From Hyaloperonospora brassicae (Eukaryota > Oomycota > Peronosporomycetes > Peronosporales > Peronosporaceae), in the NCBI GenBank assembly GCA_947650285.1, contig CANTFL010001342.1:1-64000 (forward strand): DNA of 64,000 bases. The letters are read 5' to 3'. Numbering within the stretch: position 1 is the stretch's first letter; each line of letters opens with the position of its first letter. Below the pieces are notes generated by a model, which was not told the DNA's origin, ran no database searches, and saw only the letters and a list, made by a program, of their open reading frames with translations. A program made the translations under genes and the position numbers. Of this stretch, positions 12,286-23,755 are shown one piece after another.

Positions 12286-13555
12286 ATGGCATCGCCACCC
12301 CATGAGTCCTCGACTCTCTCGTCTTACTCTCGGCATCGATGTGGAGGTGGATTATGGTAGCGACACCGATTTTCATGGTGACGAGAGGAAAATGTCCGAC
12401 ACACCAGTGCAAGAGGCAGCGCCTCAAATTGCACCAAACCCATTTGCTGAGCGTGGCGAGGCCAACGCGCTATCGGCGCCGCATCAAACACTTATAGTGG
12501 ACGATTCTATCATAACTAATCCGCTCGATGAGCAACAACAGTTAGCCATCCAACAAGAAGAGAGCGCTCAGCGCCGTATACAGCTTGCTGCAACCCTTGA
12601 GGGTCGTCGTGGCTATCTGTTCACCCCACTCAATGTGGAAGAGCGTATACGCTAAACGACAGGTCGCTCTGTTGGCAACGTGGGCCATTGGCGCTGAGCC
12701 AACATCTTCTGATGAGGTGGCGAGTCGACAGGCACTTCGTGAGAGGTACCTGCAACCCCACTTGACGACTCACAGTCAACACAAGTTGTGACTTGACACG
12801 CAAGCACGGGGTGCACCGGATCCACCGATGATGGGTATACCCATCCTCTTATTCGTAGGAGAATCTCAGGAGGAAGAAGACGACGCTTTTGTTTGCTGGG
12901 TGCATCGGAAACGACACCTCAGCAGCACAGTTGGCTCTCAGAGCAAGTGCCGATGTGGCAGATGTTTGCCTCGAACGAAAGCTTCTGTATGATTACGCCA
13001 AGTTTAAGGCCAGAGGCCAGTTGCGAACTCGCACACGCTATATCGCCGGCTGTGTCGATTGATGCGGGTGTTTGTCAAGAGGTACCTAACTACCCACTTG
13101 CCTCCACCACTATTGGTGAGAAGCGCACTCGGTAGAGGGCTGACCCCTTCCACTGATGTTCAAAAACATCAACGGCGTATGGGCAATCCTGCCGAAGGGG
13201 TGTATCAAACTCCCACGAGTTCTCCGACTCCGGGTACCCTCGCCACCTCACCAGATACTGGTTTTGACCCGGACGACGACGTCGTTTCAGGAGTCGCTCC
13301 ACATGGAATTGGCGGTTCCCTTGCTCATCGAACACCGTCGGAGGTGGTCGGTATACCGAAGGAGGAGCACGAGAAGGTGCTTCTCGAGCTGAGTGTTCTC
13401 CGTGAGACATTGGGTAAGACCCAGAGTGCGTTTGACGTGATGTGAGCCCGTGTCCAGGCGTTGGAGTTGGGCCAAGCCCGGATGGAGGATCAGCTTGACC
13501 TCCTGATATAGATTCATCAACCGATGGCAAGGCCAACCTATGCGTCGCAAGCGCC
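12286..13555 (+). pseudogene. Antisense reading frame in the 3' part of the gypsy element
   Basis: Between the pol stop (13,090) and the 3' LTR, the strand opposite to pol carries coding-like sequence. A frame opens with ATG at 12,286 (MASPPHESST) and continues, after a shift, in a 117-codon frame (12,302-12,655) rich in acidic and glutamine residues. Another shift continues to ASRQALRERYL. Further on, a frame contains VCLERKLLYDYAKFKARGQL and RTRTRYIAGCVD. The last part overlaps the antisense of the chromodomain region and ends in a heptad-like stretch (VLLELSVLRETL, then a stop, then ARVQALELGQARMEDQL). I do not recognise the protein. It may be a decayed antisense gene of the element, or partly a shadow of pol where the two overlap. 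Confidence 0.35.
13090..13320 (-). pseudogene. Gypsy pol C-terminus with chromodomain
   Basis: The minus frame 13,090-13,689 begins in the integrase tail (THPVFYVGLLKPY) and ends with a chromodomain: FHVERLLKRRRR, then YLVRWRGYPESENSWE and a helix ending VDVFEH. The aromatic and acidic residues that form the methyl-lysine cage region are present. Chromodomains of this type direct chromovirus integrase to heterochromatin. This segment is the best preserved part of pol. Confidence 0.9.
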
Positions 13556-13639
13556 TCCAAGTTCACGTCGGACGGATTCCGATACGGCTTGAGCAAGCCA
13601 ACGTAGAACACGGGGTGTGTGCGCAGTTTGCGCGGAAGG

Positions 13640-14755
13640 TTGAGCGTATACTCAAGTCGGTTCTTGGCAACGACCGTGATATGGTCCAATGAAGCGCGAG
13701 CACAACTTTGTCTCGAAGACGGCGGACACTAAAGTTGTATGGCATGCTTTAAGCATTGAGTAGAACTTGGTCTCCGACCTCATTACGTTCAATACAACCT
13801 CTGCATTTAGCATCAGCTTGTTCCTTCTGCTTGTCTTGGCTATCAGCCAGTGCGTCACGCACATGACCTAAGACATTCAATCGCGTTGCGAGAAACTCGC
13901 TTACCTGTTTTTGAACAGTAGAAGGGCTGATATCAGCAATCCGATCGGCAATTCCTCCCCGACCTAGCCCTGAACCAGCGTAGTGGTAGCGTTAATGGAA
14001 CGCGAAGGTGTGTAAGACCATTTACATAAAACGGTGTGTAGACGATGGAGGCATGCACGGCGTTATTCAACGCAAACTCAACGACAGGGAGCATCAAAAT
14101 CCAACGCTTAGGCAGGCTAGCGCAAACACTGCGCAAGATTTCACCGATGATGCGATTCACTCGCTCGTTTTGACCATCAGTCTGCAGATGATCCGCCGTT
14201 GGCATGTCCAAACGTGTGCCGAGCACCTTGAAAGATGGACTTTTGAAACTTTCTAGTGAAGCGAGGGATCTCTATTAGAGACACTTTCCAACGGCAAACC
14301 GTGTTGTCGAAACACTCGATCGATAAACAGCGTAGCTGTACCTTCACCAGTAATGGTATCTGGCACCGCCGCTAAATGAGCCATCTTGACTTAAACGGTC
14401 AACAAAGACCACAATACCCGTATTTCCATACGGACCCTTTGGTAATCCGAGCAGGAAGTCCATACTGATGAACTCCGAACACCCCTTGGGTACAGGCAAA
14501 CTAGCCAGCGGCGCGGTCGCGTGAGGTGAGGGTTTCACCCGTTGACACGTTTCACACGTACGCACATATGTGCTGACCCATTTGTATAGTTTGCGTCCAC
14601 CAATAGCATTGGCTAACTGAGCCGTAGGTCTTTTCACGACCGAGATGACCATTCAACTCAGTATCATGTGCCTCATAGAGGATCCGATACTTCAACTCCT
14701 CATCCTGAAGGAAAACGATACGAGGAGTATCCTCAACATCCGTGCTATAGCACAA
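13640..14755 (-). pseudogene. Gypsy integrase, frameshifted
   Basis: The zinc-binding HHCC region is split between two frames: AHDTELNGHLGREKTY in 14,552-14,755 and CETCQRVKPSP in 14,344-14,652. The catalytic core follows with SMDFLLGLPKG and IVVFVDRLS, then, after disrupted sequence, TDGQNERVNR in 13,933-14,226, which carries the region of the second and third catalytic acids. The tail runs on to 13,640. Several frame changes and stops inactivate it. Confidence 0.88.
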
Positions 14756-14797
14756 CAGGCCTTGAATGATGGAATATCGATGTAGCCTCTCACGTAA

Positions 14798-15343
14798 TCA
14801 TGCCGATAATTCTATGTCTAAGTCTTTAAACTTCTCGATCCCTAGAGCACGTAGCAGAGCTACACAGTATCCATCTTTGGCATATGCCGTACGGATTAGG
14901 TCAGTGACCGATGACGATAGAGTCGTGACATAAGCAAGCTCATAGTCAGGCCTGCGTGACGACGCATCAGCCAAAGCATTCTGCTTGACCGGCTTATACT
15001 TCACCTCGAAGTTTTACTCGGCAAGGAAGGAAAGCCAACGAGCCATTCTCTGAGAGGGGTGAGTCGACTGGGTCGCAGTGCGTAGTGACGCATGATCTGC
15101 ATAGATCACAAACGGCTTAGAGCCAAGAAGATGAACTCTGAATTTGACGAGAGCCATCTTCATTGCAAGTAGCTCTTTGTCATGAATAGGATGGTTCTTT
15201 TCTGCAGCGTTTACCTGTAGGGAATCAAACGCAATGACGCGTTCCTGTCCATCAGGATATGTCTGTAACAGAGCTCTGCCTATGGCAAAGTCAGATGCGT
15301 CACAGGCGACACTGAAAGATCGATCAGGATCAGGCAAAGCCAA
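14798..15343 (-). pseudogene. Gypsy RNase H and connection to integrase
   Basis: The frame 15,014-15,343 carries VACDASDFAIG (first catalytic aspartate), the NHPIHDKELLAM helix with the catalytic glutamate, and YADHASLR with the next aspartate, then SQRMARWLSFLAE. A frame change leads to 14,798-15,004 with ALADASSRRPDYE. These are standard gypsy RNase H landmarks. Confidence 0.9.
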
Positions 15344-15599
15344 GATTGGCGCATGAAGAAGAATCTTCTTTACTGCTTGAAAAGCATCATGCTCGGTGCT
15401 AGTCCATCACCATTCCACATCCTTTTTGAGGAATATCGGATAATGGCCGAGCCATGTCTGCGTAATTCGCACTGTAGTTGCATAAGTAATTGTCAAGACC
15501 AAGCCACTTACGTAAGTCCTTTTGGTTCTTTGGAACCGTCCAGTCAACTATGGCTTACACCTTAGCGGGATCCGCTCCAAGGCCTCGCTTACCAATAAA

Positions 15600-16458
15600 T
15601 CACCCTAACAAGGGAATCCCTTCTGCACCAAAGATGCATAGACGCGTTAGCGTACAACTTATTCGTGCGCATGCACTCTGGCACCGCCCGTAAATGGTCA
15701 ATGTGATTTTCACATCTGACCGACTGTTCATAGCACGACTATGGACAAAGAAGTCATCAAAGTACGTCTGTGCATACCCTTGGTATTGTCTGAGCAATTG
15801 TGTCACAAGACTATTGAATGTAGCCGGGTCATTCGATAACCCTTGCGGCATTACAAGCCGCTCCCAGAGCATACCGCTCGGAGTGCTGACCGCTGCCAAC
15901 ATAATATCGCTTTCTCGCATGATTAGGCTGGTAATAACCATCGACTAAGTCGAGCGCACCATACATTGTACATCCCACGATATTGTTCTGAAGAACATAC
16001 TCCCTCGAAATCGGTGTCTGAGCCGGAATGGTGGACACAGAAATTTTATTGTAAGTATGAGCAATGCGTCACTTCCCATTGGGCTTTTTGACACAAAAGG
16101 TCGGTGTGGAATTGGGAGATTTGCCATCACGTACCATTCCTGCCGCGTGCTTTGCACGAAAGAAGTCGTCTATGACGTCACACTGTTCCTTAGGTAAAGG
16201 CCACTGCCGTGTTACGCAGTATTTAGTTCCAGGAAGCAAGTCAATTTCATGACGTACACCTCTATCAAGAGGCAAGTCGGACGGTGGGTTGTGACACACC
16301 ACGTCCTGAAACTCATTTACCAAAGTATAGAACGGATCAAGAGGATCCTTAAGGATCGAATATCCACTACGGGCATCCAATGCCGCCTTTGTGTCCTCAA
16401 GGACAGACTCGTCCAATAACGAGGATGAGCTCAACTCAATATCCGGTCGAATGACCAC
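15600..16458 (-). pseudogene. Gypsy reverse transcriptase, frameshifted
   Basis: Three overlapping minus frames together hold the palm and fingers. 16,069-16,458 has [20 protein letters not shown] and [11 protein letters not shown]. 15,829-16,038 has YGALDLVDGYYQ with the first catalytic aspartate. 15,600-15,941 has LVMPQGLSNDPATFN and the YFDD active site at about 15,752-15,763. Frame changes and stops between these blocks prevent a full product. Confidence 0.92.
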
Positions 16459-17289
16459 TAACTCGGATAATTCTCCTGCCTGTAAGGCTTGGCTAAATTC
16501 GCCGTCCAGACATGTCGTCTAGTTCAAAGATAGTATCCAAGGATGGAAGAGTCTCAAGACTAATATTGCCATCGATCTGGCCAGTCAACCCATTGACAAG
16601 TGTATATAGTGTATTATTACTATTATCACTTCGTGAGTTTTTAGACGTTGGGCGCTTACTAGTTGCCACCCTACGCTGGGATTGTTTCCTCAAAGAAACC
16701 TTACGCCTCCTAGAGGCCGGGACAGTAGGGTCCCCGTGGTTGATATTTATCTTAGCACCTCTAGAGAGCTCATGTCTTGAACGACATCTGGTGAAGTGTT
16801 ACGTAACTCGAACACTTCACCCAGTGGATTTACACGTACCACTTCACGTACAGAATCCGGGCCAAGCCCTGATCACTTTGACTTCTCGCCATCAATGTCA
16901 TTACCGACATTAAGTGAGGTGTCACCTCGGCCGCCCTCACTCGGCGTAATTTCACGTTCCACCCCACTCACATCAGAGAAATTACATTTTTGATGTCTCG
17001 GTCTTAGGCCAACCATGCCTGCATCATGCAGTGACTCAATATCACGACGAGTATCACTCAACGGATTATAACTTCCTTCACATACGGTGAAAGAGCTCCG
17101 CTTAATATGGATGCCATTGACATTGGAGTTAACTAACTCTGACATACCACTGTCCGGCACATTGACATCTCCCGTCAATGGCTCGCGCCAATAGCGCTTT
17201 TGTTGCCTAGCAAAGGTGGGTTCATGACTCTCCAAAACTTTGCTAGAAACATTGCGCGTGCCACCTGAGGTCTTAGACCATGAATCAAC

Positions 17290-17697
17290 TTATGTCTCAT
17301 GGCGTTCAAGCCAAGCCATACCCAGGATGAGATCATATCTCGAATCCAAATCGAGGACAAGACAGCGTTTAATGCTTTCAAAGTCCAAAAACTTCACACC
17401 TAAGTTCAACGGAACTTTAGGCACTGTGACGCGACTACCAGTCGCTAAACGAACTGTGATTGAATTACCCTCATGCGCTTTGAGCGCTTCAGCGTATCGC
17501 TGACTTCCCTCAAGGGAACGACGTCGAGCATCATTGCATGATGCTCCGGAGTCGATTAGGATCGACCAATGTTTCTCAATGCCTTTAATCTTCGCCTTGG
17601 CGACTAACAAACCTGGATTGTATCCGCGCTCTGTGCTGGTGGGCACAGAGCTAGGTGGGGCTAAGCCCTGTTTCAACTCTACCTCATAGAGAAGCAA
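17290..17697 (-). pseudogene. Gypsy aspartic protease region
   Basis: The frame contains LIDSGASCN, the retroviral-type catalytic motif, followed about 60 residues later by LDLDSRYDLILGMAWLERHE, the flap and C-terminal part of the fold. It lies between gag and reverse transcriptase as expected. Confidence 0.9.
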
Positions 17698-17759
17698 CAG
17701 AACTCAGTTCTATCCCATTAGGGCGCCCCACACCTACTGGGTGTCGACGTTTCCCCGTG

Positions 17760-18775
17760 CCATACCAGGTTTCTGGTTGTGGCTGGGGTTTCGAACCATA
17801 GGAGTTGGTTGTTGTTTACGCAAAGGACAAGTGGGACCCAAGTGTTAAGCGCTTCGGCACATATAACAGCGTCTCACTTCCTGTCGTTGCTCTGCAACAT
17901 GAAGCTCCGCTTCACCTTCATCTTCAGCATGGATGAGATCCATCGGTTCTGGCTTACAGTAAGCCGAGGTGCTCGCAGAGGTTGCCCTCGCAAAGCTTGG
18001 GTTGTACCCATTCCAACCAATTCTGGCCGAATTGAAGTTGTGCTAAGCATTTTGAGCGATGCTAACAGCCTCCTCAAAAGTAGAAGGATGGACTCGAAAC
18101 ACCTCGGTCCTGGCAACGCCATTATGAAGACCTTCCATGAAGACAGTCACATAGACTGTCTCAGGGAGAGGGTCAGACTGCATAGCAGTCATAAGAGTTC
18201 TCAACTCTTGGACATAGTTCGTTAACACATTCTTACCCTGACGGGTTTACAAGAAGCGTGAGCGCACGCGGCAAGCCTGGTTTGGCGGCCAGAACACTCG
18301 CAAAAGGTCTAACTTGAGCAAGTCCCATGTGGTCAACGCCAAGTCGACAGACATGCCACACGTCAGAGCCCACTCTCTAGCTCTTCCATCGAGCTTATAA
18401 ATAGCCAGCTAGACCCGCTGATACTCCAGTGATATAAGGCTAGAGCTCATGGCCATCTAAATCTCACGGATCATGAGGATCAGGTTTTCCCCTCCTTCCC
18501 GGAGTGATGCTATACGTACACCCAAAGGGGACGAGGCTTAGCCTCTTCTGGTGGCATAGCCACGTAGCGTGTATGGGCATAGCCGACACTACCTGGTTTT
18601 GAACCTGCCCTAGAAGGGCCGTTTCATACTGCATGAAGGTCTCAACACGTGCATTGAGTACATCGGGACCTTGACCAGCTAGAAACTCCACATACTCTGG
18701 GCCTACGGCCGCGGTCAGCTTATTAAGCACGACCTTTCTGGCCTCAGAGAGGGGTGTGGATTGCTCCATCCTCAC
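17760..18775 (-). pseudogene. Gypsy gag with zinc knuckle, interrupted
   Basis: Gag begins near 18,775 (MRMEQSTPLSEARKVV) and continues after frame changes at 18,043-18,228 with VQELRTLMTAMQSDPLPET, a typical retrotransposon capsid segment ending FEEAVSIAQNA. A CCHC knuckle is readable at about 17,835-17,882 as CYMC, then H, then C, but its glycine codon position before the histidine is now TAA. That stop and the upstream frameshifts disable it. Confidence 0.85.
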
Positions 18776-18810
18776 AGAGGATCTGTCGTTACCGACTCAG
18801 GCGTAGATTG

Positions 18811-18828
18811 ACTACAAGTGTTACCAAG
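18811..18828 (-). other. Candidate primer binding site
   Basis: Just inside the 5' LTR the minus strand reads TGGTAACACTTGTAGT. It starts with TGG, complementary to the CCA end of a tRNA, but I could not name the tRNA. Confidence 0.45.
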
Positions 18829-19363
18829 TGTAGCGGAGCTACACAGCTCCTTAAGTTAGAGGAAGACTTAACGCTCAATCAGCAACTTTGGTTCTACGAA
18901 CCCGACTCAAAGAGTCAACAGCTCCGAGAGCTAAGGTTTAGTTCAAAGCACCCGACTCAAAGAGGTCAACAAGCTCAGAGAGCTTACGGTCCCTGTTCCA
19001 GGAAGACCAAACGGTTCAAAGAAGAATTAAACGCACTGAGTGCACAACGAGTAGCTGCCTTAACAAGGCGTTGCTACTTCCTTACGATCGCAAGACGCCT
19101 CAAAGAGGCACGTGTCTTTTGTTGATCAAAATGGGAACTGAATTTTATTTCTTCGTTTAACCTGAATGAACACCTTAGAACAAAGTAAATAACCTACTCA
19201 CTAATGTCCTAAATAAACCTATTAAAAGATCTCGTTATCAATGGTTGACAGACATCAGTCTTCAACAATTGATACTTGTGTTCTAATATTACGATAAAGG
19301 GGATACCATCCCTTGTGTGTACCACACCTATTGCCGACTATGTCGACGTGTAACCCCGTTACA
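18829..19363 (-). repeat. 5' LTR of the family B gypsy element
   Basis: Near-identical partner of 11,639-12,176. Differences include a pair of compensating one-base changes in length around 18,945-18,965 that leave the antisense open frame intact outside that interval. Confidence 0.93.
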
Positions 19364-19539
19364 AAATGGGTCTTGATCACGTTGCGACTAGCTGTTATGG
19401 CTACTTTAGACACGCACTTGTATGTAAAGGAGAGTTTGATGGTGTTATATCTAACGATCTTTATACAAACCGCATCCAGCCTTTAGTTTGAGCTTTGTTA
19501 AGCTATATCAAAGCATTTAGTTTGAACGATACTTGGTTT

Positions 19540-19578
19540 AATTGCCACTAGCTGTAATTGCCACTAGCTGTAATTGCC
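19540..19578 (+). repeat. 16-bp tandem repeat, 2.4 copies
   Basis: AATTGCCACTAGCTGT is repeated exactly at 19,540 and 19,556 and begins again at 19,572. Confidence 0.85.
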
Positions 19579-20117
19579 TCCATTCTGCGTAATCGACGAA
19601 CGTCGTGTACCTTGCGAATGATATTCAAATCGTTGTTGATGTCCGTTTCTCCTACGTATAGGATGATGGGAATGGTCCTCGACTGGGAACCAATACATTG
19701 CAAGCTTTATTGACTCGCTGTGCTAGGTATTGAGGAGCAGAATCAGTGATGTTAGATACAACTCACGTTTAGATATAGAGGCAGCTAATTAGATAGGCGT
19801 CGTAGCCTCTAGTTTGGTAATTTACCCTGCCAATGATTAGCCTGCAACTTGTTGTAGTACTTATTGATGCTAGGAAGCTATGAGATATATCGTCTTTCAG
19901 CCTGCTCAAATACGATGATACTAGACCGTGCGCAAGCACTCTCATCTCATTCGATGTCGTGCATTTGTTGCTCGTTGAGCCTTTTCATAATGATTCCGGT
20001 ATCTTATTCTTGAGTGTTGTTTGGCACTATATAGCGCACTAATAAAAGGTTTGAAGGAATCAATTAATGTGTTATAGAAGGGGTTTCCAACTTCAAGGTG
20101 GTTGGGGACCCCTTATC

Positions 20118-20336
20118 TCACGGAAGGTTGGTGTCAGTCTCGTTGACGACTGCCTCATCGAGGATACTACTCGGAGTCTGAATTTTGGACCCTAAAGGAG
20201 CCTTTTTAGCGTGTGAATAATAACGCTTCCGTGAAATTACCCGTTCTTCTACTGCTGTAAGTCTTGTGTCCCAATCGGACAAGCGTTGATCCGTAGTAAC
20301 CAAAGTCTGATGAAGGACGGTGGAACAATGGTACAC
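20118..20336 (-). CDS. Short unrecognised frame with a heptad-like segment
   Basis: The 72-codon minus frame contains TLVTTDQRLSDWDTRLTAVEE, which has the spacing of a short coiled coil, followed by a basic stretch. It resembles in style, not in sequence, the coil at the end of the antisense frame near 13,500. It sits in repeat DNA and is probably a fragment of a mobile-element protein. Confidence 0.2.
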   Translation of the reverse strand: MYHCSTVLHQTLVTTDQRLSDWDTRLTAVEERVISRKRYYSHAKKAPLGSKIQTPSSILDEAVVNETDTNLP

Positions 20337-20853
20337 TGTGGTGGTGCATTCAAGGACTAGGTAAATGCTTAGTACTCTGCACTACTCGTTTAAACCAGTG
20401 AGGACTTCGGCGACGAACGTTCCATTTCAGTTATATCTCTATAAGAGGGCAAATCTCGCATTCTATCATTTACGCTAGTTTTAATCCTGGTTTTAAAATG
20501 ATCAATCAACAATCTAAGCGTTTATGATCTTCCAAACGAAAGCATTGTTATGGCACCTTTGATCACAAGGGATGGAAGTCTAACTCGATCACATACTTAT
20601 ACTACTTTGTGATGCTTATTCTCTGAGTCGTAAAATTCCGTTTGAGCAGGAGTAGAAATTTAGAGAGCGAAACAGACGCGCTGAGTCGTGTTCGCGTAAA
20701 AAGAGGAATAATCGCGACGAGTATAAAGCTTTTTTCTGTCAAAAAATATGTTAGAGATCCGCTCCAGCTCGTTTTTGAACATAATAGTTAAGAAGCGGAC
20801 CGAAATGAAAGACACGATTTCAAGCGACAACGTGATTTTCTTTTAGTAATTTA

Positions 20854-21334
20854 TGTGACAGTTGTACGCCATGTGGACCTTTAGAAGGTAATTTAGCAGT
20901 CAAGTGATAGTGTGGTGTCGAATCGTAATGGATGGTGCAATTTCATTATATTTCCATTGAAAGAAATGGCAATAAAGAACATTATCTTAACTATCATCTA
21001 TCAATATCACCCCTAGTACAACATAGTGGCAGTAACCAAACGGCTTTCTCATTGAATGAATCAAAACTTATTAGTAACCGAGCAATCGCTGCTTGACGCG
21101 TTACATTGGTAAAGACGTCATCATGCCTGCTTGTATATTAATATAAGATTAAGTAAGATTTCTACGTAGAGACAAAATCGAGCATGTAATCTTTTTTTCA
21201 AAACTCTTACTTTTTGCACTACTTATCTTTGTCATTTAGAAGCCACAAAATCATATTTATAAATCCAAGCAAGATAGCAGAACACAATCTCCACTATTTT
21301 CTGAAAGGTCCATGTCCTTACTAAATCCAGTACA
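20854..21334 (+). repeat. Degenerate gypsy LTR copy (family A), candidate 5' LTR of copy 2
   Basis: Starts TGTGACAGTTGTAC and carries GGCAGTAACCAAACGGCTTT and ATCGCTGCTTGACGCG followed by AGACGTCATCATG, matching in order the LTR at 30,304-30,728. The end is placed at CCAGTACA (21,334), after which ATTGGTCCCCCGTTGCACC could be a decayed primer site. Boundaries are by eye on diverged sequence. Confidence 0.4.
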
Positions 21335-21889
21335 ATGCAATTGGTCCCCCGTTGCACCTTAAATTTTCTTTGGAGTACAATCAAGGATATAATTTCTTCG
21401 CTTATCACAATAATTTTGCTTGATTATGGCGACAGCTGTCCCGCCACGCGCAAACGCTACTCTTACTTGATAGAAACCGAATGTTGTGCGGTTAAACGAT
21501 TTCATTCAACCGTAAGCAAGAACGCTGTCTGGCCTACGCTGCCCGCACTGAACTGAAATCAACAGCATATCGCCGTCGCCAAGTTCATACAACATGACCT
21601 TACCGCATCACAGAAATGTGTTACAATTTCATAGTCAAGGTTCGTCACAGACAGATCTAATGATAATATAGCGTTCTAGATTATCCGAAAAGACGCAACA
21701 GCATTGAACTAAGTCTACCTTTCGTGTCGATGTACATGCGTCTATTTGAATCCTCAAAGAACGATGTATCCGAATACAGGGGTACCGATAAGGACTTTCT
21801 CTAAATAATTTGTTGAGTAGGTGATGCTATAGGACTCGAATTATCGACGGTGGGCAATTGCAAATTGCCTTTGCTCACTCGAAATTGAC

Positions 21890-23240
21890 AGGCTATGCCA
21901 AAACTTTGACCTTCATTCTCAAGCTACACAATTGTAATGTGTTTACGTCGATAGAGGTCTGCGAGTCCCGAATAAGATAAACTTTGGCGTCCTTGTAATG
22001 ATTTAGGTCTCGAATATATCTCCTGACGGTAAAACAGGATAAACGTGATCCGTACGGTAACGATAAGAATATACAAATCCTAGCAATATGTACGACATCT
22101 TCAGTTTTCATTACAAAAAGGTATATAAAGCTTAACTTTTATTTAAACAAGTACTGTTAACATTGATATATACCTGACGATTAAAAAATACAAGATATTC
22201 CCATAGTAATGACCTGAAAAGCGGATATTTGGGTTACAAGAAAGGAAGGGACATGACATTGCCCCTCGTGTATGTAGACGACATACCATGTGCCACAAAA
22301 AAAATAGTCGGAGAAAATGGACCTGTTCACGAAGCTGGATGAGAGCTATGGAATTAAAGATTAAGGAGTATAATCCGAACATGCTGGTGTACAAGTGAAG
22401 GTTAATGACTGCAAAATTCGGATGTCGCACGATGTATATGCCAGAAAAAATTCTAAAACGTTTAGGTTTAGTAATGCCAATGCGGTAGTTACCCACTCGA
22501 TATCTGTCAACCGATATCAGCAGCTACACGGATAATTCGACTAAGTAGACAAAAGTTTTGATTGTCGCAAGGCATTAAACATCTTGATGAACCTGGCTAT
22601 ATGCATCTAAACTGACCTCGCATATAATATGGTTTAATTAAGTCGCTTTGCTGCTCAGCCATCGATAGAACACGTTGGTTGTCCCAAGCGAGTTCTCCGT
22701 TTTTTAGCGGGTACCTTTAAATTGGTATCTTTTACTAGCATGACACTCCCATCGATCTACCGGTGATCATCCAATGATATTGCGACAGCGATTGGGCTAT
22801 TGATACTAGTGACTTAAAAAGTAATTGTATTTTTACGCTAGAAAGAGGTGCAATCGCTTGGTCGAGCAAGAAGTAGCATATCGCAGCACTTGTGCAGCTA
22901 AAGCCAAAGCATGTTGTCGCCTGTGAGGCAACAATGGAAGCGTTCAGCGACCGAATTGTGATAGGTAAATTCTTTTCGACAATACAAATGGAGGCCAGAA
23001 TTGACATCGACAGTCAAAGCGCTAATATGTTGGCCATGGGAAAACGTATTCGAATCGCACAAGACACATAAAATTGCGGTGGCATTTGGTGCGAGATCAA
23101 GTCAAGCTGAAAACTGTTTGGTTTGAAAAGGTGCTCGGTGAGTCAAACCCAGCATTTTCTTCCACGAAAGCACTCGACAAACGAAGCCGCGCGCGTCTAT
23201 CAATATCAATCGGTGTGCAAGAATATCCTTGAGGGAGGCG
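21890..23240 (+). pseudogene. Ty1/copia reverse transcriptase-RNase H relic
   Basis: The plus strand, read through stops, holds LPLVYVDDIPCAT with the YVDD active site at 22,268-22,282, then EKILKRLGLV (thumb region), then a stretch resembling the RPDIAY...VLRYLAGT block at about 22,560-22,730. The RNase H segment is clear at 22,765-22,960: YCDSDWA, SDLKSNCIFTLERGAIAWSS and ACEATMEA. The end is KTVWFEKVL, TKALDKRSRARL and a stop at about 23,230, just before a purine tract. No single frame covers it. Integrase and gag were not found. Confidence 0.65.
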
Positions 23241-23600
23241 TGTTGTGGGAAGTATATCAGTGGGGCGATAAGCCGCTACAGTCAGTAAAGTCAAAGGGTG
23301 AGCGTCCGTCGCATATACAAAGGTTTTGACGGATGATGCAAACAGACTGTGTAGCTCAGTGTGAGAAGTAGTTGTTCATGCAAACAGACTGCGCAACCTC
23401 ATTATAGGAAGAAGACGTTGACATAAACATACCGTTAGTACTCAGGGGATATTGCTTTAGCACACTGAAGGACGACACCAGATACATGAATAGGAAGGTA
23501 GAAGTTTTTCATAAGAAGATACGAACGTCAGATCCAGGAACTAAGTTTAAGATTAAATCTTGTTTTCAACAAATAGGCTTTCACAGATGGTATGTGAAAT
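23230..23600 (+). repeat. Candidate polypurine tract and start of the copia 3' LTR
   Basis: GAGGGAGGCG directly follows the copia stop and is followed by TGTTGTGGGAAG at 23,241, the arrangement expected at the start of a 3' LTR. Two copies of ATGCAAACAGACTG lie within it (about 23,339 and 23,379). The right end is not recognisable. Confidence 0.4.
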
Positions 23601-23755
23601 AAAGGTGTGAATCAATTCGAAATAGATGGGTAGTGGGTAAACACCACCTTACTCATATTCCATCAACAAATCAGTTGATATCGGGAAGTGAATTTGTGAA
23701 AAACTAATTAATTTCAGATGAAGGTGACATTTAAAAGAGGAAAGTGGCGATATAT

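Larger units (their letters stand above)
11639..19363 (-). mobile_element. Ty3/gypsy chromovirus with two LTRs (family B), inactive
   Basis: Two similar LTRs of 538 and 535 bp bound about 6.7 kb whose pol lies on the minus strand, so the 5' LTR is at 18,829-19,363. In element orientation each LTR starts TGTRACGGGGTTACACG and ends GCTACA. A purine tract (GTGGGGGAGAT) precedes the 3' LTR and a TGGTAACACTTG sequence follows the 5' LTR as a candidate primer site. The internal order is gag, protease, reverse transcriptase, RNase H, integrase, chromodomain. Many stops and frameshifts interrupt it. The flanking bases (TATA and AAAT) do not give an obvious target-site duplication. It is clearly younger than the family A relics because the LTRs still match at more than nine in ten positions by eye. 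Confidence 0.92.
19364..20853. other. Spacer without a supported gene
   Basis: Holds a small 16-bp tandem repeat and one short minus frame with a coiled-coil look, both listed separately. The rest is AT-rich with no recognised motif. Confidence 0.4.
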
